DNA of 32,273 bases from the NCBI RefSeq assembly GCF_000577815.1, contig NZ_CBYM010000037.1, positions 1-32,273 on the forward strand, given 5' to 3'. Shown here piece after piece: positions 16,092 through 24,063 of the stretch; positions within the stretch are counted from its first letter, which is position 1, and every line of letters begins with the position of its first letter. Under the pieces are notes generated by a model. That model did no database searches, was not told the DNA's origin, and saw nothing but the letters and a program-made list of their open reading frames with translations. The position numbers and the translations under genes are program-made. The stretch is from Clostridium saudiense. Lineage in GTDB: Bacteria > Bacillota > Clostridia > Clostridiales > Clostridiaceae.

Positions 16092-17018
16092 ATGCTATTA
16101 AATAATTATAAAGTTTATGGACTAAATATAAAATCAGAGATAAAAATTGACGAGTTTGAAAATTTAAATGCTATTCCAGAAGATGAAATAGTAACAATAT
16201 CTTATTCAGTGATGGATGATGAAATTAAGAAAAGTGTTTCAGAAGGAAAAAAAATTCAATTACAAAAAGAAAAAATATGGTTTCATATAGATAATATAGC
16301 AACATACTGTATAACAAACGGAAATAAAGTAGAAGTAGAAGTATTTGAAAATGCGAATATGCAACTTATGAAAATATATATAATGTGTAGTTGCTTAGGT
16401 TTTATAATGCTACAAAGAGACATGGTAGCTATACATGGTGGCGTTATTGAAATGGACAATAATGCTGTTATATTTACAGGGGATAGAGGGGCCGGTAAAT
16501 CTACATTAACTACAGCGTTAAGAGAAAAAGGGTACAAGTTTATATCAGATGATGTTGCAGGAATAATGTTTGATAAGGTTCCATATGTAATGCCAGGATT
16601 CCCTTATCAAAAGTTATGTGAATCAGCTATGGACAAGTTTGGATATGATAAAGAAAAGAATACTTCATTTATGAGTGATAAAGAAGTTAAATATATAGTT
16701 CCTGCTAAAGAGGAATTTATTTATGAACCAAGAAAATTAACAACAATAATTAAGATTATTGTTGGTGATGTTGAAGAGGTAACTATTGAAGAGCTAAAAG
16801 GTAGTGAAAAGATAAATAACATAATTAATAATATATATAGAGGGGAATATATTAAGCATTTAGGAGGAGTGAATCCTGAATATTTCAAAAAGTGTCTTAA
16901 TATAGCTAAAAATATTAATTTCTATGTTGTAACTAGACCAAAAGATCAATTTACTGTTGATAAGCAAATTGCGTTAATTGAAGAAAAAATATTAACTATT
17001 GAAGAAGCAGTAATTTAG
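16092..17018 (+). CDS. HPr-kinase-like precursor peptide kinase (paeninodin PadeK type)
   Basis: A 308-residue protein with an HPr kinase C-terminal-domain-like fold: AIHGG (113-117), Walker A GDRGAGKST (130-138) and ISDD (151-154), whose aspartates bind Mg and act in catalysis. It lacks the usual N-terminal domain of catabolite-repression HprK. Homologues in lasso clusters (PadeK, ThcoK) phosphorylate the C-terminal serine of the precursor before maturation. All four precursors here end in Ser, which makes that function very likely for this enzyme. It shares a transcript with precursor 3, 59 bases downstream. Its promoter region carries the 23-base block also found before B1. Family and motifs are seen directly; substrate specificity is inferred from the conserved Ser and from characterised homologues. 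Confidence 0.88.
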   Translation: MLLNNYKVYGLNIKSEIKIDEFENLNAIPEDEIVTISYSVMDDEIKKSVSEGKKIQLQKEKIWFHIDNIATYCITNGNKVEVEVFENANMQLMKIYIMCSCLGFIMLQRDMVAIHGGVIEMDNNAVIFTGDRGAGKSTLTTALREKGYKFISDDVAGIMFDKVPYVMPGFPYQKLCESAMDKFGYDKEKNTSFMSDKEVKYIVPAKEEFIYEPRKLTTIIKIIVGDVEEVTIEELKGSEKINNIINNIYRGEYIKHLGGVNPEYFKKCLNIAKNINFYVVTRPKDQFTVDKQIALIEEKILTIEEAVI

Positions 17019-17077
17019 GAAAATATGTGTTTAAGATTTTATAAATTTTAAATAAAAAACGCTATGGGAGAAATAAA

Positions 17078-17323
17078 ATGAAGAGACAATGGAAAAAGCC
17101 AGAATTAGAAACTATGAACTTTCAAAATACTAATGAAAATATAGTGGATTGTCCTATGGATATTGAAGCGTCTGTAATGAAAGCAGATTGTCCAAGCAAT
17201 AATAATCCTAATAATGAGGATAAAATGTGTAATTATCCAGGATGTAATCATAAGAGACATAAGAAATCAAACCCAGAAGGTAGATGTAAGTGTCATGAAA
17301 GATTAGAATTACCAACTTCATAA
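17078..17323 (+). CDS. RiPP precursor peptide 3 (Cys/His-rich core)
   Basis: An 81-residue peptide. Leader residues W5, P8, L10 and T18 match the other precursors, with M13 and F15 as conservative changes. The core has six cysteines (25, 38, 51, 56, 70, 72) and three histidines, arranged C-x4-C-x-H-x2-H-x8-C-x-C-H near the end, which resembles a metal site. It ends ELPTS, the shared C-terminal serine. Counted from E20, position 9 is Asp, but residue 1 is Glu, so a lasso ring is unlikely. The ribosome site is GGGAGA. It follows the kinase gene on the same transcript and is followed by a hairpin that precedes the methyltransferase. Confidence 0.85.
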   Translation: MKRQWKKPELETMNFQNTNENIVDCPMDIEASVMKADCPSNNNPNNEDKMCNYPGCNHKRHKKSNPEGRCKCHERLELPTS

Positions 17324-17340
17324 AATATAAATTAGTTAAG

Positions 17341-17379
17341 GTTACTTATAATGAGGCAATCATTTTAGGTAACTTTTTT
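17341..17379 (+). terminator. terminator/attenuator between precursor 3 and the methyltransferase
   Basis: GTTACTTATAATGA pairs with TCATTTTAGGTAAC (14 bp with one wobble and one mismatch, loop GGCAA), followed by six T. Only 29 bases separate it from the methyltransferase start and no promoter fits in them, so the methyltransferase probably depends on read-through. Confidence 0.75.
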
Positions 17380-17408
17380 GATAAATATAAGTTTGGGGGT
17401 CAATAACT

Positions 17409-18191
17409 ATGGAGAGAGATGGAGATATTAGAAAATGGATAAAAGGTAACTATAACTCGGAAAATTTAATTATAAGGTATATGGTAAGAAGCTTATATTT
17501 TATAAAGAAGAGTGCATATACAGTGAAAAAGATTATTACTGATAAGGAATTTAGAGCTGTATTTGGTATGACTGTTTTTAAGGGGGGAAAAGTTCATCAA
17601 ACAACTCCACTAACATGCATGGATAGATATCCGGTAATATTTTCTGCTTGTAGGGATTATTTTAAGGGTGTAAATAATATAAAAATTCTTTCATATGGAT
17701 GTTCAACAGGAGAGGAAGTCCTAACTTTGCGAAAATATTTTAAGGATGCAAATATTATAGGAGCAGAGATTAATAAGAATAGTCTTCAGATATGTAGGAA
17801 TCTTAAAGTTGATAATAAGATTAAATTTATAGATTCTAATGAAAAAGATATAAGAAAATGTGGAAAATATGATTTGATTTTTTGTATGGCAGTATTGCAA
17901 AGGACTCCAGATACTATTACGCGTCAAGGTGTTAAAAGTTTGAAGAAAATATACCCTTTTGAAAAGTTTGAAAATCAAGTAATAGAGCTAGATAGTTACC
18001 TAAAAAAAGGCGGGTTAATGGTTATACATTTTAGTCAATATTCTTTTATGGATGTAAATATAAGCTCAAAATATAAGGCATTGGGTAATTATAATCAAGA
18101 TGATTATGCTTCAGTAATTTTTGATAGAAATAGTAATCTAATTGAGAAGCCAATATCAAGAAATAGTATATTTATTAAGTTAGAGGATTAA
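17409..18191 (+). CDS. class I SAM-dependent methyltransferase (RiPP tailoring)
   Basis: A 260-residue protein. Motif I is ILSYGCSTGEE (93-103), similar to the CSTGEE of CheR-like methyltransferases. An acidic residue, E120 (GAEIN), follows at the position that binds the SAM ribose, and then IKFIDSNEKDI and YDLIFCMAVLQR. The fold is a standard Rossmann methyltransferase. Lasso clusters sometimes contain methyltransferases that act on the C-terminal carboxylate or side chains of the precursor, and this one may modify one of the four peptides. The start is set by GGGGGT just upstream. It lies right behind a terminator-like hairpin after precursor 3, so its expression should be lower than that of the peptide. 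The enzyme class is secure; the substrate is inferred from context. Confidence 0.8.
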   Translation: MERDGDIRKWIKGNYNSENLIIRYMVRSLYFIKKSAYTVKKIITDKEFRAVFGMTVFKGGKVHQTTPLTCMDRYPVIFSACRDYFKGVNNIKILSYGCSTGEEVLTLRKYFKDANIIGAEINKNSLQICRNLKVDNKIKFIDSNEKDIRKCGKYDLIFCMAVLQRTPDTITRQGVKSLKKIYPFEKFENQVIELDSYLKKGGLMVIHFSQYSFMDVNISSKYKALGNYNQDDYASVIFDRNSNLIEKPISRNSIFIKLED

Positions 18192-18370
18192 GAGAATTAA
18201 TATTTATAATTAATTTTAAAGAATAGTTAATTATAAGTTTATAAAGTTTGTTATGCTAATTTTTTATATAGTGATTTATATTTATATACAAATGAAGCGA
18301 CAATAAGTTTATTTAAAAATGTAGCAATTTAAAAATAAAATAACTGCAATTATACTTAATAAAAAATAAG

Positions 18371-18394
18371 TAGTACTAAAGTGTAATATATTAA
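18371..18394. promoter_or_regulatory. second copy of the conserved upstream block (operator candidate)
   Basis: TAGTACTAAAGTGTAAT is identical over 17 bases to 16005-16021. The following ATATTA differs by one base from the kinase copy. The core GTAATATATTAA at 18383-18394 is a looser version of the palindrome. It lies about 100 bases before the B1 start, upstream of the promoter. Confidence 0.55.
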
Positions 18395-18420
18395 TGAATA
18401 ATTTGGGCTATTTAACTAAT

Positions 18421-18448
18421 TTGAATTAATTGGTAAAATTTATATAAA
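18421..18448 (+). promoter_or_regulatory. promoter of the B1-B2 operon
   Basis: TTGAAT (18421-18426) and TATAAA (18443-18448), spaced 16 bases, lie downstream of the operator-like block. Confidence 0.45.
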
Positions 18449-18492
18449 GATAATACTGTTAAATTTAAAATGAATAGGGTGGGATAAGAATT

Positions 18493-18822
18493 ATGATTAA
18501 TTTTAAGAAGAGCACTGGGAAAATAGGAAAAGTAAAAAAAGATTATGGAATAAATTTAGAAACAGTAATTAATAAAAATTTAGAAATAGATGATACAGAT
18601 TTAGATGGAGAAAAGGTAATGATGAATCTTGATAAAGGTGAATACTTTATGATGAATGAAGTTGGAAGCAGAATATGGGAAATCATTAGTGAGCCTATAA
18701 ATGTTAAAGAGATAATCAGTACTTTACGAAATGAATATGAGGTTGATGAAGAGACTTGCAAGGATACTGTAATTGAATTTTTAGGAAGATTAGATAATGC
18801 AGATCTTATCAGTATTAACTAG
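18493..18822 (+). CDS. lasso B1-type leader-binding protein (PqqD-like RRE)
   Basis: A 109-residue PqqD-family RiPP recognition element. The typical middle block is present: MMNLDKGEYFMMNEVGSRIWEII, with the Y-x-M/L-N-xxG-xxIW pattern at about residues 42-58. It is followed by a helical C-terminal part with V-DEETC-x-D/T-VIEFLGRL-x-ALI. In lasso systems B1 grips the YxxPxL part of the leader and presents the precursor to the B2 protease. All four precursors in this locus carry that leader element. The gene overlaps the B2 start by 26 bases, so translation is coupled. The 109-residue length suits a PqqD-like domain with an N-terminal extension of about 25 residues. The ribosome site is AGGGTGGG. 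It should act on every precursor of the locus. Confidence 0.88.
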   Translation: MINFKKSTGKIGKVKKDYGINLETVINKNLEIDDTDLDGEKVMMNLDKGEYFMMNEVGSRIWEIISEPINVKEIISTLRNEYEVDEETCKDTVIEFLGRLDNADLISIN

Positions 18823-19252
18823 AAAAACAAAAACATTCTTTAAGATTAGTAATGAATTAAAAATTGAGTTTCTTAAGGCCTTTTTCTACACAGGATTTTA
18901 TAGAGCATTTATTTTATTTGTTCCTTTTAATAAGTTAAGAAAACGTATGGGAAAGCATAAAGAGGAATCAGCAGCAAAAGAAACGATGGATGTTTATAAG
19001 ATTGCAAGTCATATTTCATGGGTTGTTACTTTAATATCAAGCAAGACTCCTTGGGAAAGTAAATGCTTAGTACAAGCCTTAACTGCACAAAGGATGCTTA
19101 AGTCTAAAGGGATTTCTACTACTATTTATTTAGGAGTTAGGAAAGAAGGAAATGAGATGAAAGCTCATGCATGGCTTAGATGTGGTGAGTATTATGTAAC
19201 AGGTGGAGCTATTAGAGAGCAATATACTGTGGTAGCTAAATTTGCTAATTAG
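18797..19252 (+). CDS. lasso B2-type transglutaminase-like leader peptidase
   Basis: A 151-residue protein of the lasso peptide B2 family (transglutaminase-like cysteine protease). The catalytic Cys is C90 in WESKCLVQALTAQRML, the His is H124 in MKAHAWLR, and YYVTGG follows. The pattern matches paeninodin-type B2 proteins; the acidic third residue of a classical triad is not obvious. It cuts the leader with help from B1, probably just after T18 of the precursors. The ATG at 18797 lies inside the end of B1, with GGAAGA seven bases upstream, which supports this start and translational coupling. A strong bidirectional terminator follows. No asparagine-synthetase-like cyclase gene is adjacent, although in lasso clusters B and C genes normally lie together. 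Confidence 0.9.
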   Translation: MQILSVLTRKTKTFFKISNELKIEFLKAFFYTGFYRAFILFVPFNKLRKRMGKHKEESAAKETMDVYKIASHISWVVTLISSKTPWESKCLVQALTAQRMLKSKGISTTIYLGVRKEGNEMKAHAWLRCGEYYVTGGAIREQYTVVAKFAN

Positions 19253-19311
19253 GAGATTATTTACTTTTAAAATACTAGGTTATCATAAGAATTTAAAGAG
19301 ATTTTAATTAT

Positions 19312-19360
19312 AAGACTATCGTAATAGAAAAAATGATGTTCTATTAATGATAGTCTTTTT
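19312..19360. terminator. bidirectional terminator after B2
   Basis: AAGACTATC...TAATAGAA pairs with TTCTATTA...GATAGTCTT, with a small internal offset, followed by a T-run. It separates B2 from the convergent small gene at 19400-19564. Confidence 0.88.
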
Positions 19361-19399
19361 GTATTATATATTATTTTCAGCTTTATACATGAATGAAGT

Positions 19400-19564
19400 T
19401 TAATATTTATTAAAATTATTATCTGACTGTATAGCAATAATTTCTTTAGCTATATATGAATTAATATCGTTTATATCATTAGGTATATTATTTATTTTAA
19501 ATGTGAATGCCTTATTTAAATAATCAAATATTACTTCATGGTCATTAATAAATAAACTTATCAT
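19400..19564 (-). CDS. small hypothetical protein (54 aa)
   Basis: A 54-residue protein starting MISLFINDHEVIF. The start is strongly supported by a full AAAGGAGGTG ribosome site at the right distance from this ATG; the reading frame extends further upstream, but only this start has a ribosome site. It is neutral to acidic with no membrane helix, no cysteines and a C-terminal helix-like part (INSYIAKEIIAIQ). It lacks the W5/P8/T18 leader, so it is not a precursor peptide. It is convergent with B2 and shares its terminator. I do not recognise the family. It could be an immunity or regulatory protein of the locus, but nothing in the sequence proves this. Confidence 0.6.
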   Translation of the reverse strand: MISLFINDHEVIFDYLNKAFTFKINNIPNDINDINSYIAKEIIAIQSDNNFNKY

Positions 19565-19719
19565 TATGAAAACACCTCCTTTATAAATTAACAAAGCAAA
19601 CAATCTCCCTGATATAATAATATGAAAACACATTGATAATGGTTACATAAGTATATATAAATAGTTTTCCTTTATCAGTGTTTTAAAGTTAATAAAAAGA
19701 AGTACTACTAATTGATTAA

Positions 19720-19748
19720 TTGTAAATAATTGTAAAAAGATATATAAT
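19720..19748 (+). promoter_or_regulatory. promoter of the GtrA-GT2-YfhO operon
   Basis: TTGTAA (19720-19725) and a perfect TATAAT (19743-19748), spaced 17 bases, lie 30 bases before the GtrA start. Confidence 0.6.
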
Positions 19749-19777
19749 TATTTAGCAATTATAGATAAGGAGGAAAA

Positions 19778-20224
19778 ATGAATAATATAAAAAAGCTAAT
19801 AAATAAAGAAATAATTTTATATGTAATATTCGGAGTACTAACAACAATAGTTAATTTAATAGCATATTATTTATTTTCAAATATTATAAATATAAATTAT
19901 CTTATAAGCAACGCAATTGCTTGGATAATATCTGTTGTATTTGCATATATAACTAATAAATTTTTTGTATTTAATAGTTCTTATATAAATAAGGATGTAA
20001 TAATAGAAGAATTCATAAAATTTATGAACTGTAGATTGATTTCTGGCTTATCAGAAGTGGTATTACTATTTTTATTTGTAGATTTACTTTTAATGAATGA
20101 TATTGTAGCCAAGCTAATAATAGGAGTTTTAGTAGCATTAATTAATTTTATATTTAGTAAAGTATTTATATTTAAAGGAGTAGATGAACTAAGGTCTGAA
20201 GTAAATAAAGCAATAAGCAAGTAA
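19778..20224 (+). CDS. GtrA-family membrane protein
   Basis: A 148-residue protein with four predicted membrane helices, typical of GtrA. It contains the family pattern FGVLTTIVNLIAYYLF near the N-terminus and ends with ALINFIFSKVFIFKG, where the F-x-SK-xF-x-F signature is characteristic. GtrA proteins are thought to help flip undecaprenyl-phosphate sugars for use by outer-face glycosyltransferases. The ribosome site is AGGAGG. It is the first gene of a three-gene operon with a GT2 enzyme and a YfhO protein, which is the standard arrangement for membrane glycosylation modules. Because the module sits within the peptide locus it could supply a sugar to the peptides, but housekeeping teichoic acid glycosylation is equally possible. 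Confidence 0.88.
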   Translation: MNNIKKLINKEIILYVIFGVLTTIVNLIAYYLFSNIININYLISNAIAWIISVVFAYITNKFFVFNSSYINKDVIIEEFIKFMNCRLISGLSEVVLLFLFVDLLLMNDIVAKLIIGVLVALINFIFSKVFIFKGVDELRSEVNKAISK

Positions 20225-20241
20225 AAGGAGGTATTAATCTC

Positions 20242-21213
20242 ATGGATACAATAACTGTTGTAGTACCATGCTATAACGAAGAAGATGCATTAAAAAGCTT
20301 TTATGTGGAGATTACGAAAGTTACCTCTGAAATGAAAAAGGTAAAGTTTGAAATAATATTTATAGATGATGGGTCAAAAGACAAAACATTAGAAATAATA
20401 AAAGGTTATTCAAAAGTGGACAGTAAAGTGAAATATATATCATTTTCAAGAAATTTTGGTAAAGAAGCAGCAATATATGCTGGATTGAAAGCAGCAAGTG
20501 GTGAATATGTAGTTATAATAGATGCAGATTTACAACATCCACCAAGATTAATAAAGGATATGTATTATGGAATAACAAAAGAAGGCTATGATAGTGTAGT
20601 AGCTTATAGGATAGATAGAAAAGGTGAAAATAAAATAAGATATTTTTTTTCAAAAATCTTTTTTAAACTTGCAAGTAAGATTACAGAACTTGATTTTATA
20701 CAAGGTGAGGAAGATTATAGAATGATGAATAGAAAATTCCTTGAAGCTGTACTTTCAATAGAAGAAAAAAGTAGATTTACAAAGGGAATATTTCAATGGG
20801 TTGGATTTAATGTTAAATGGATAGGACATGAAAATGTTAATAGAGTTGCAGGTAAAAGTAAATGGTCATTATTTAAATTATTTGCTTATTCAATAGATGG
20901 AATAATAGGATTTTCTACTGTTCCACTAATTATTTTAACAGTAATAGGGGCATTGCTATGCTTAATAGGAACAGTGTTAGGAGTATCATTAATTATTAAA
21001 TACTTAATGATGGATGTAAATATATCAACAAGCTTAATCTTAATAGTATTTACAGTATTAATAAGTGGAGTTCAGTTGCTTATTTTTGGAATAATTGGGC
21101 AGTATTTAGGGAAAGTATATTTAGAAACAAAGCAAAGACCATTATATATAGTAAAAGAAGAAAAAATACTAGATAACAAGGAAATTGAAGTGGATGAAGA
21201 AGTTAAAGTTTAA
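20242..21213 (+). CDS. GT2 polyprenyl-phosphate glycosyltransferase (GtrB/DPM-like)
   Basis: A 323-residue enzyme that would move a sugar from UDP- or GDP-sugar to undecaprenyl phosphate. The GT-A domain has VVVPCYNEED (residues 6-15), FIDDGSKDKT, SFSRNFGKEAA and VIIDADLQHPP, which gives the DxD metal site, and later EEDYRMMNRK, the acceptor-side signature of DPM-like enzymes. Two membrane helices lie at the C-terminus. It follows GtrA by 17 bases and overlaps the YfhO gene, so the three are one operon. Its product is the expected donor substrate for the downstream YfhO protein. Sugar identity is not visible. Confidence 0.92.
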   Translation: MDTITVVVPCYNEEDALKSFYVEITKVTSEMKKVKFEIIFIDDGSKDKTLEIIKGYSKVDSKVKYISFSRNFGKEAAIYAGLKAASGEYVVIIDADLQHPPRLIKDMYYGITKEGYDSVVAYRIDRKGENKIRYFFSKIFFKLASKITELDFIQGEEDYRMMNRKFLEAVLSIEEKSRFTKGIFQWVGFNVKWIGHENVNRVAGKSKWSLFKLFAYSIDGIIGFSTVPLIILTVIGALLCLIGTVLGVSLIIKYLMMDVNISTSLILIVFTVLISGVQLLIFGIIGQYLGKVYLETKQRPLYIVKEEKILDNKEIEVDEEVKV

Positions 21214-24013
21214 AGAGAATTATATTTATATATTCTCATTTATTGTTCCTATCATGTTAATGGTAGTAATTTATGCTCTAATAGGTATATACCCAGTGGG
21301 AGATAAGACTATAGTAAATAGTGATATGTACTTACAATATGTTGGATTTTTAGGGCATATAAAAGATGTATTAAAAGGTGAGGCAAATTTATTTTATAGT
21401 TTTAGTAAGAGTTTAGGGGGAAATACTGTAGGGCTTTTTGCTTATTATATGTCAAGTCCTTTAAATTTAATTATAGGATTATTTCCAAAGGCTTATATTG
21501 CAGAGACTATAGTAGTTATAACATTAATAAAGATAGGTTTATCCTCATTAACATTTACAATATATTTAATACAAAGCTTTAAGAAAAGAGATATAAATGT
21601 AATAATGTTTTCATTATGTTATTCTTTCATGGCATATAATATTAATTTTCAACTTAATATAATGTGGTTAGATGGAGTTGTTTTATTACCTTTAGTTATA
21701 TTAGGGGTAGACAAGCTTATAAATGAAAACAAGTGTAAATTGTATGTAATATCATTATTTATAGCAATAGTTTCGAATTATTATATTGGATATATGATAT
21801 GTATTTTTTCAGGATTGTACTTTATCTATAAATTAATATTAAATAATAAGGTTAAATTAATAAAGCTAGGAAGTTTTATAGGTGCATCTATATTATCAGT
21901 TGCATTATCAGCATTTATACTTATTCCAACAGTATTATCATTAAGTTCAGGAAAGGCAAAGTTTAGGCTTTTTCAAGAAGCACCTAAATTAATGATGAGT
22001 TTAGATGAAGTAATTGCTCAGCTTTTTATTGGAAACTATAGTTTGGGACAAATAATGGGAAATTACCCTAATATATATTGTGGAGTTATTATAACTGTAT
22101 TAGGGATATTATATTTTTTAAATAAGAACATAAGTAGGAAGGAGAGAATTTTATCTGGAATATTTATGTTTGTACTTTTATTAAGTATTTTTATTAGCAC
22201 ATTAGTATTAATATGGCATGGATTTGATTATCCAGTAGGATTTGCATATAGGTTTTCCTTTTTAATATCGTTTTTAGTAATTGTTTTAGCTTATAAGGAG
22301 TTTATAAGTTATGAAAATATATCGAAGTTAAAAATAGCTATAATAATTTTATTAGGCGTTGGATGTACAGGATATATTTTATATGGTGATTATGAAGGTT
22401 TATCTCTATGGAATATATTATTAACATTTTTATTTTTTGTAGTTTATATAATTTTAATTAAATTAGCTAATTGGAGTAATTTTAATAAGGATGAGAAGTG
22501 GAATTTTAGTCTATCAGTATACCAATGGTTATGTAAAATAGTTAAATTTTATAGATGTACTGAAGGTAATGTTAGGTGTGTTAATAAACCTATAGATTAT
22601 AGTAAGTGTGGAAAAGTTGATAATAATAGAAAAAAGCTACGGGATGTAAAAAAAATAAAACTAGAACAAATCATAAATATATTAATTGTGACTATTGTTT
22701 TTATAGAATTAAGTATTAATGCATATAGTTGTTTAAAGTTGAAAAGCTATGTATCAAGAGTACGTATATACAATTATATTAATGAAATGCAACCAATAGT
22801 TGATGAATTAAAAGAGAATATGAATAATTTTTATAGAATGGAAGAAGTTTTTGCTAATACTTATGATGATCCAATGCTATTAAATTATTATGGTATTACT
22901 CATTCAAGTTCAGCAAATGATAGAAATACAAGAAAGTTCATGGCTAATATGGGCTTTAAGACAAGTAGTATTTTTGAAAAGTATAATAGGGGTAGCCTTA
23001 TTAGTATAGATTCGTTATTAGGAGTTAAATATCAAATAGCATCAAAAAAATCTGAAAACTTTTCTGATAATCACTATACAGAAAATGAATATTATAAGAA
23101 GGTTTTAGAAGAGGGAGATTATATAGTTTATGAAAATCTATTTGCTTTACCTATAGCATTTATGGTTAATGATAGTTTAAAATATATAGATACTTTAGAT
23201 GTTAATGCATTTGAATTAAATAATAGACTTTTAAGCTCAATGGTAAATACTAAAAAAGCTATTAATAAATCATTAAACGTAAAGGAAATAATATCTGAAA
23301 ATTTAATTTCAACCATAAATAATGGTGAAGTATGTTATGAAAGAATGGATAAGCAAAAGGCATCGAGTATTACATTTATAGTTGAAGCGGAAGATAATAA
23401 TCCAGTGTATATGTTTTTAAAATCTAATGCATATGAAAGTGGGACTGTTAGTAGTAATCAAGTACGAGTCTCTATCAATGGAGTTAGAAAATTTACTGCA
23501 TTTGATAGTAGAAATTATAATGTGGAGTATATCGGGACATTTAATAAGGGCGAAGATATAAGAATAGAGATTAATTTAAATACTAATAAGCTATATTTAA
23601 AGGAATTGCAGATTTATTCTTGTGATGTTGATGAATTTGAAGAAGTTTATAATAATTTAAAGGAAAATATTATTAGTGATACTGATTATAGGGATGGTTA
23701 TGTTAAAGGGAAGATAAGTGTTACTGAGGATAAGACTTTGATATACACTTCTATACCTTATGATGAAGGATGGACAGTGAAGATTGATGGTAAGAAGGTT
23801 GAATATGTAAAGATATTGGATGGATTGATTGGTGTAGATGTTGACACAGAAGAATTCAGTGAAGGTGAGCATGTTATAGAGCTTAAGTATAAGGTGCCAG
23901 GGTTAATGGTAGGAATTATAATTTCATTTTTAGCTTTAGTAAGTTGTATAGCTTATGAGGGGTTTATGAAAGTATTTGTATACAATAATAATGAATGTAG
24001 ATTAAAAAATTAA
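21194..24013 (+). CDS. YfhO-family membrane glycosyltransferase
   Basis: A protein of about 939 residues with a dozen or so membrane helices and a C-terminal extracellular beta-rich domain (PYDEGWTVKIDGKK...ELKYKVPG), followed by a last helix; this is the YfhO (PF09586) plan. An acidic loop just after the first helix (NSDMYLQY) holds the aspartate expected in GT-C-type enzymes. YfhO proteins add sugars from lipid donors to teichoic acids on the outer face. I chose ATG 21194, with AAGGA 11 bases upstream, over TTG 21185, which lies too close to that site. It overlaps the GT2 gene by 20 bases. A hydrophilic cytoplasmic insert at about residues 425-455 contains four cysteines (WLCK, YRC, VRC, SKCG), which I do not expect in this family and which could bind metal. 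Confidence 0.85.
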   Translation: MKKLKFKENYIYIFSFIVPIMLMVVIYALIGIYPVGDKTIVNSDMYLQYVGFLGHIKDVLKGEANLFYSFSKSLGGNTVGLFAYYMSSPLNLIIGLFPKAYIAETIVVITLIKIGLSSLTFTIYLIQSFKKRDINVIMFSLCYSFMAYNINFQLNIMWLDGVVLLPLVILGVDKLINENKCKLYVISLFIAIVSNYYIGYMICIFSGLYFIYKLILNNKVKLIKLGSFIGASILSVALSAFILIPTVLSLSSGKAKFRLFQEAPKLMMSLDEVIAQLFIGNYSLGQIMGNYPNIYCGVIITVLGILYFLNKNISRKERILSGIFMFVLLLSIFISTLVLIWHGFDYPVGFAYRFSFLISFLVIVLAYKEFISYENISKLKIAIIILLGVGCTGYILYGDYEGLSLWNILLTFLFFVVYIILIKLANWSNFNKDEKWNFSLSVYQWLCKIVKFYRCTEGNVRCVNKPIDYSKCGKVDNNRKKLRDVKKIKLEQIINILIVTIVFIELSINAYSCLKLKSYVSRVRIYNYINEMQPIVDELKENMNNFYRMEEVFANTYDDPMLLNYYGITHSSSANDRNTRKFMANMGFKTSSIFEKYNRGSLISIDSLLGVKYQIASKKSENFSDNHYTENEYYKKVLEEGDYIVYENLFALPIAFMVNDSLKYIDTLDVNAFELNNRLLSSMVNTKKAINKSLNVKEIISENLISTINNGEVCYERMDKQKASSITFIVEAEDNNPVYMFLKSNAYESGTVSSNQVRVSINGVRKFTAFDSRNYNVEYIGTFNKGEDIRIEINLNTNKLYLKELQIYSCDVDEFEEVYNNLKENIISDTDYRDGYVKGKISVTEDKTLIYTSIPYDEGWTVKIDGKKVEYVKILDGLIGVDVDTEEFSEGEHVIELKYKVPGLMVGIIISFLALVSCIAYEGFMKVFVYNNNECRLKN

Positions 24014-24018
24014 TTGTG

Positions 24019-24063
24019 AACTTAGATGCAAATTCATATATTTAATTTGCATCTAAGTTTTTT
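24019..24063 (+). terminator. terminator of the GtrA-GT2-YfhO operon
   Basis: AACTTAGATGCAAATT pairs perfectly with AATTTGCATCTAAGTT (16 bp) around a nine-base loop, and a T-run follows, starting six bases after the stop. Confidence 0.92.

Larger units (their letters stand above)
18192..18492 (+). other. intergenic region upstream of B1-B2
   Basis: About 300 AT-rich bases with no gene and no clear terminator for the methyltransferase. It carries the second copy of the conserved block (18371-18394) and a promoter (18421-18448). Confidence 0.6.

Noticed and set aside
16092..17018. Catabolite-repression HPr kinase/phosphorylase
   Set aside because: The protein has the HprK-like P-loop but lacks the N-terminal domain of genuine HprK and sits among RiPP genes. 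The peptide kinase subgroup fits better.
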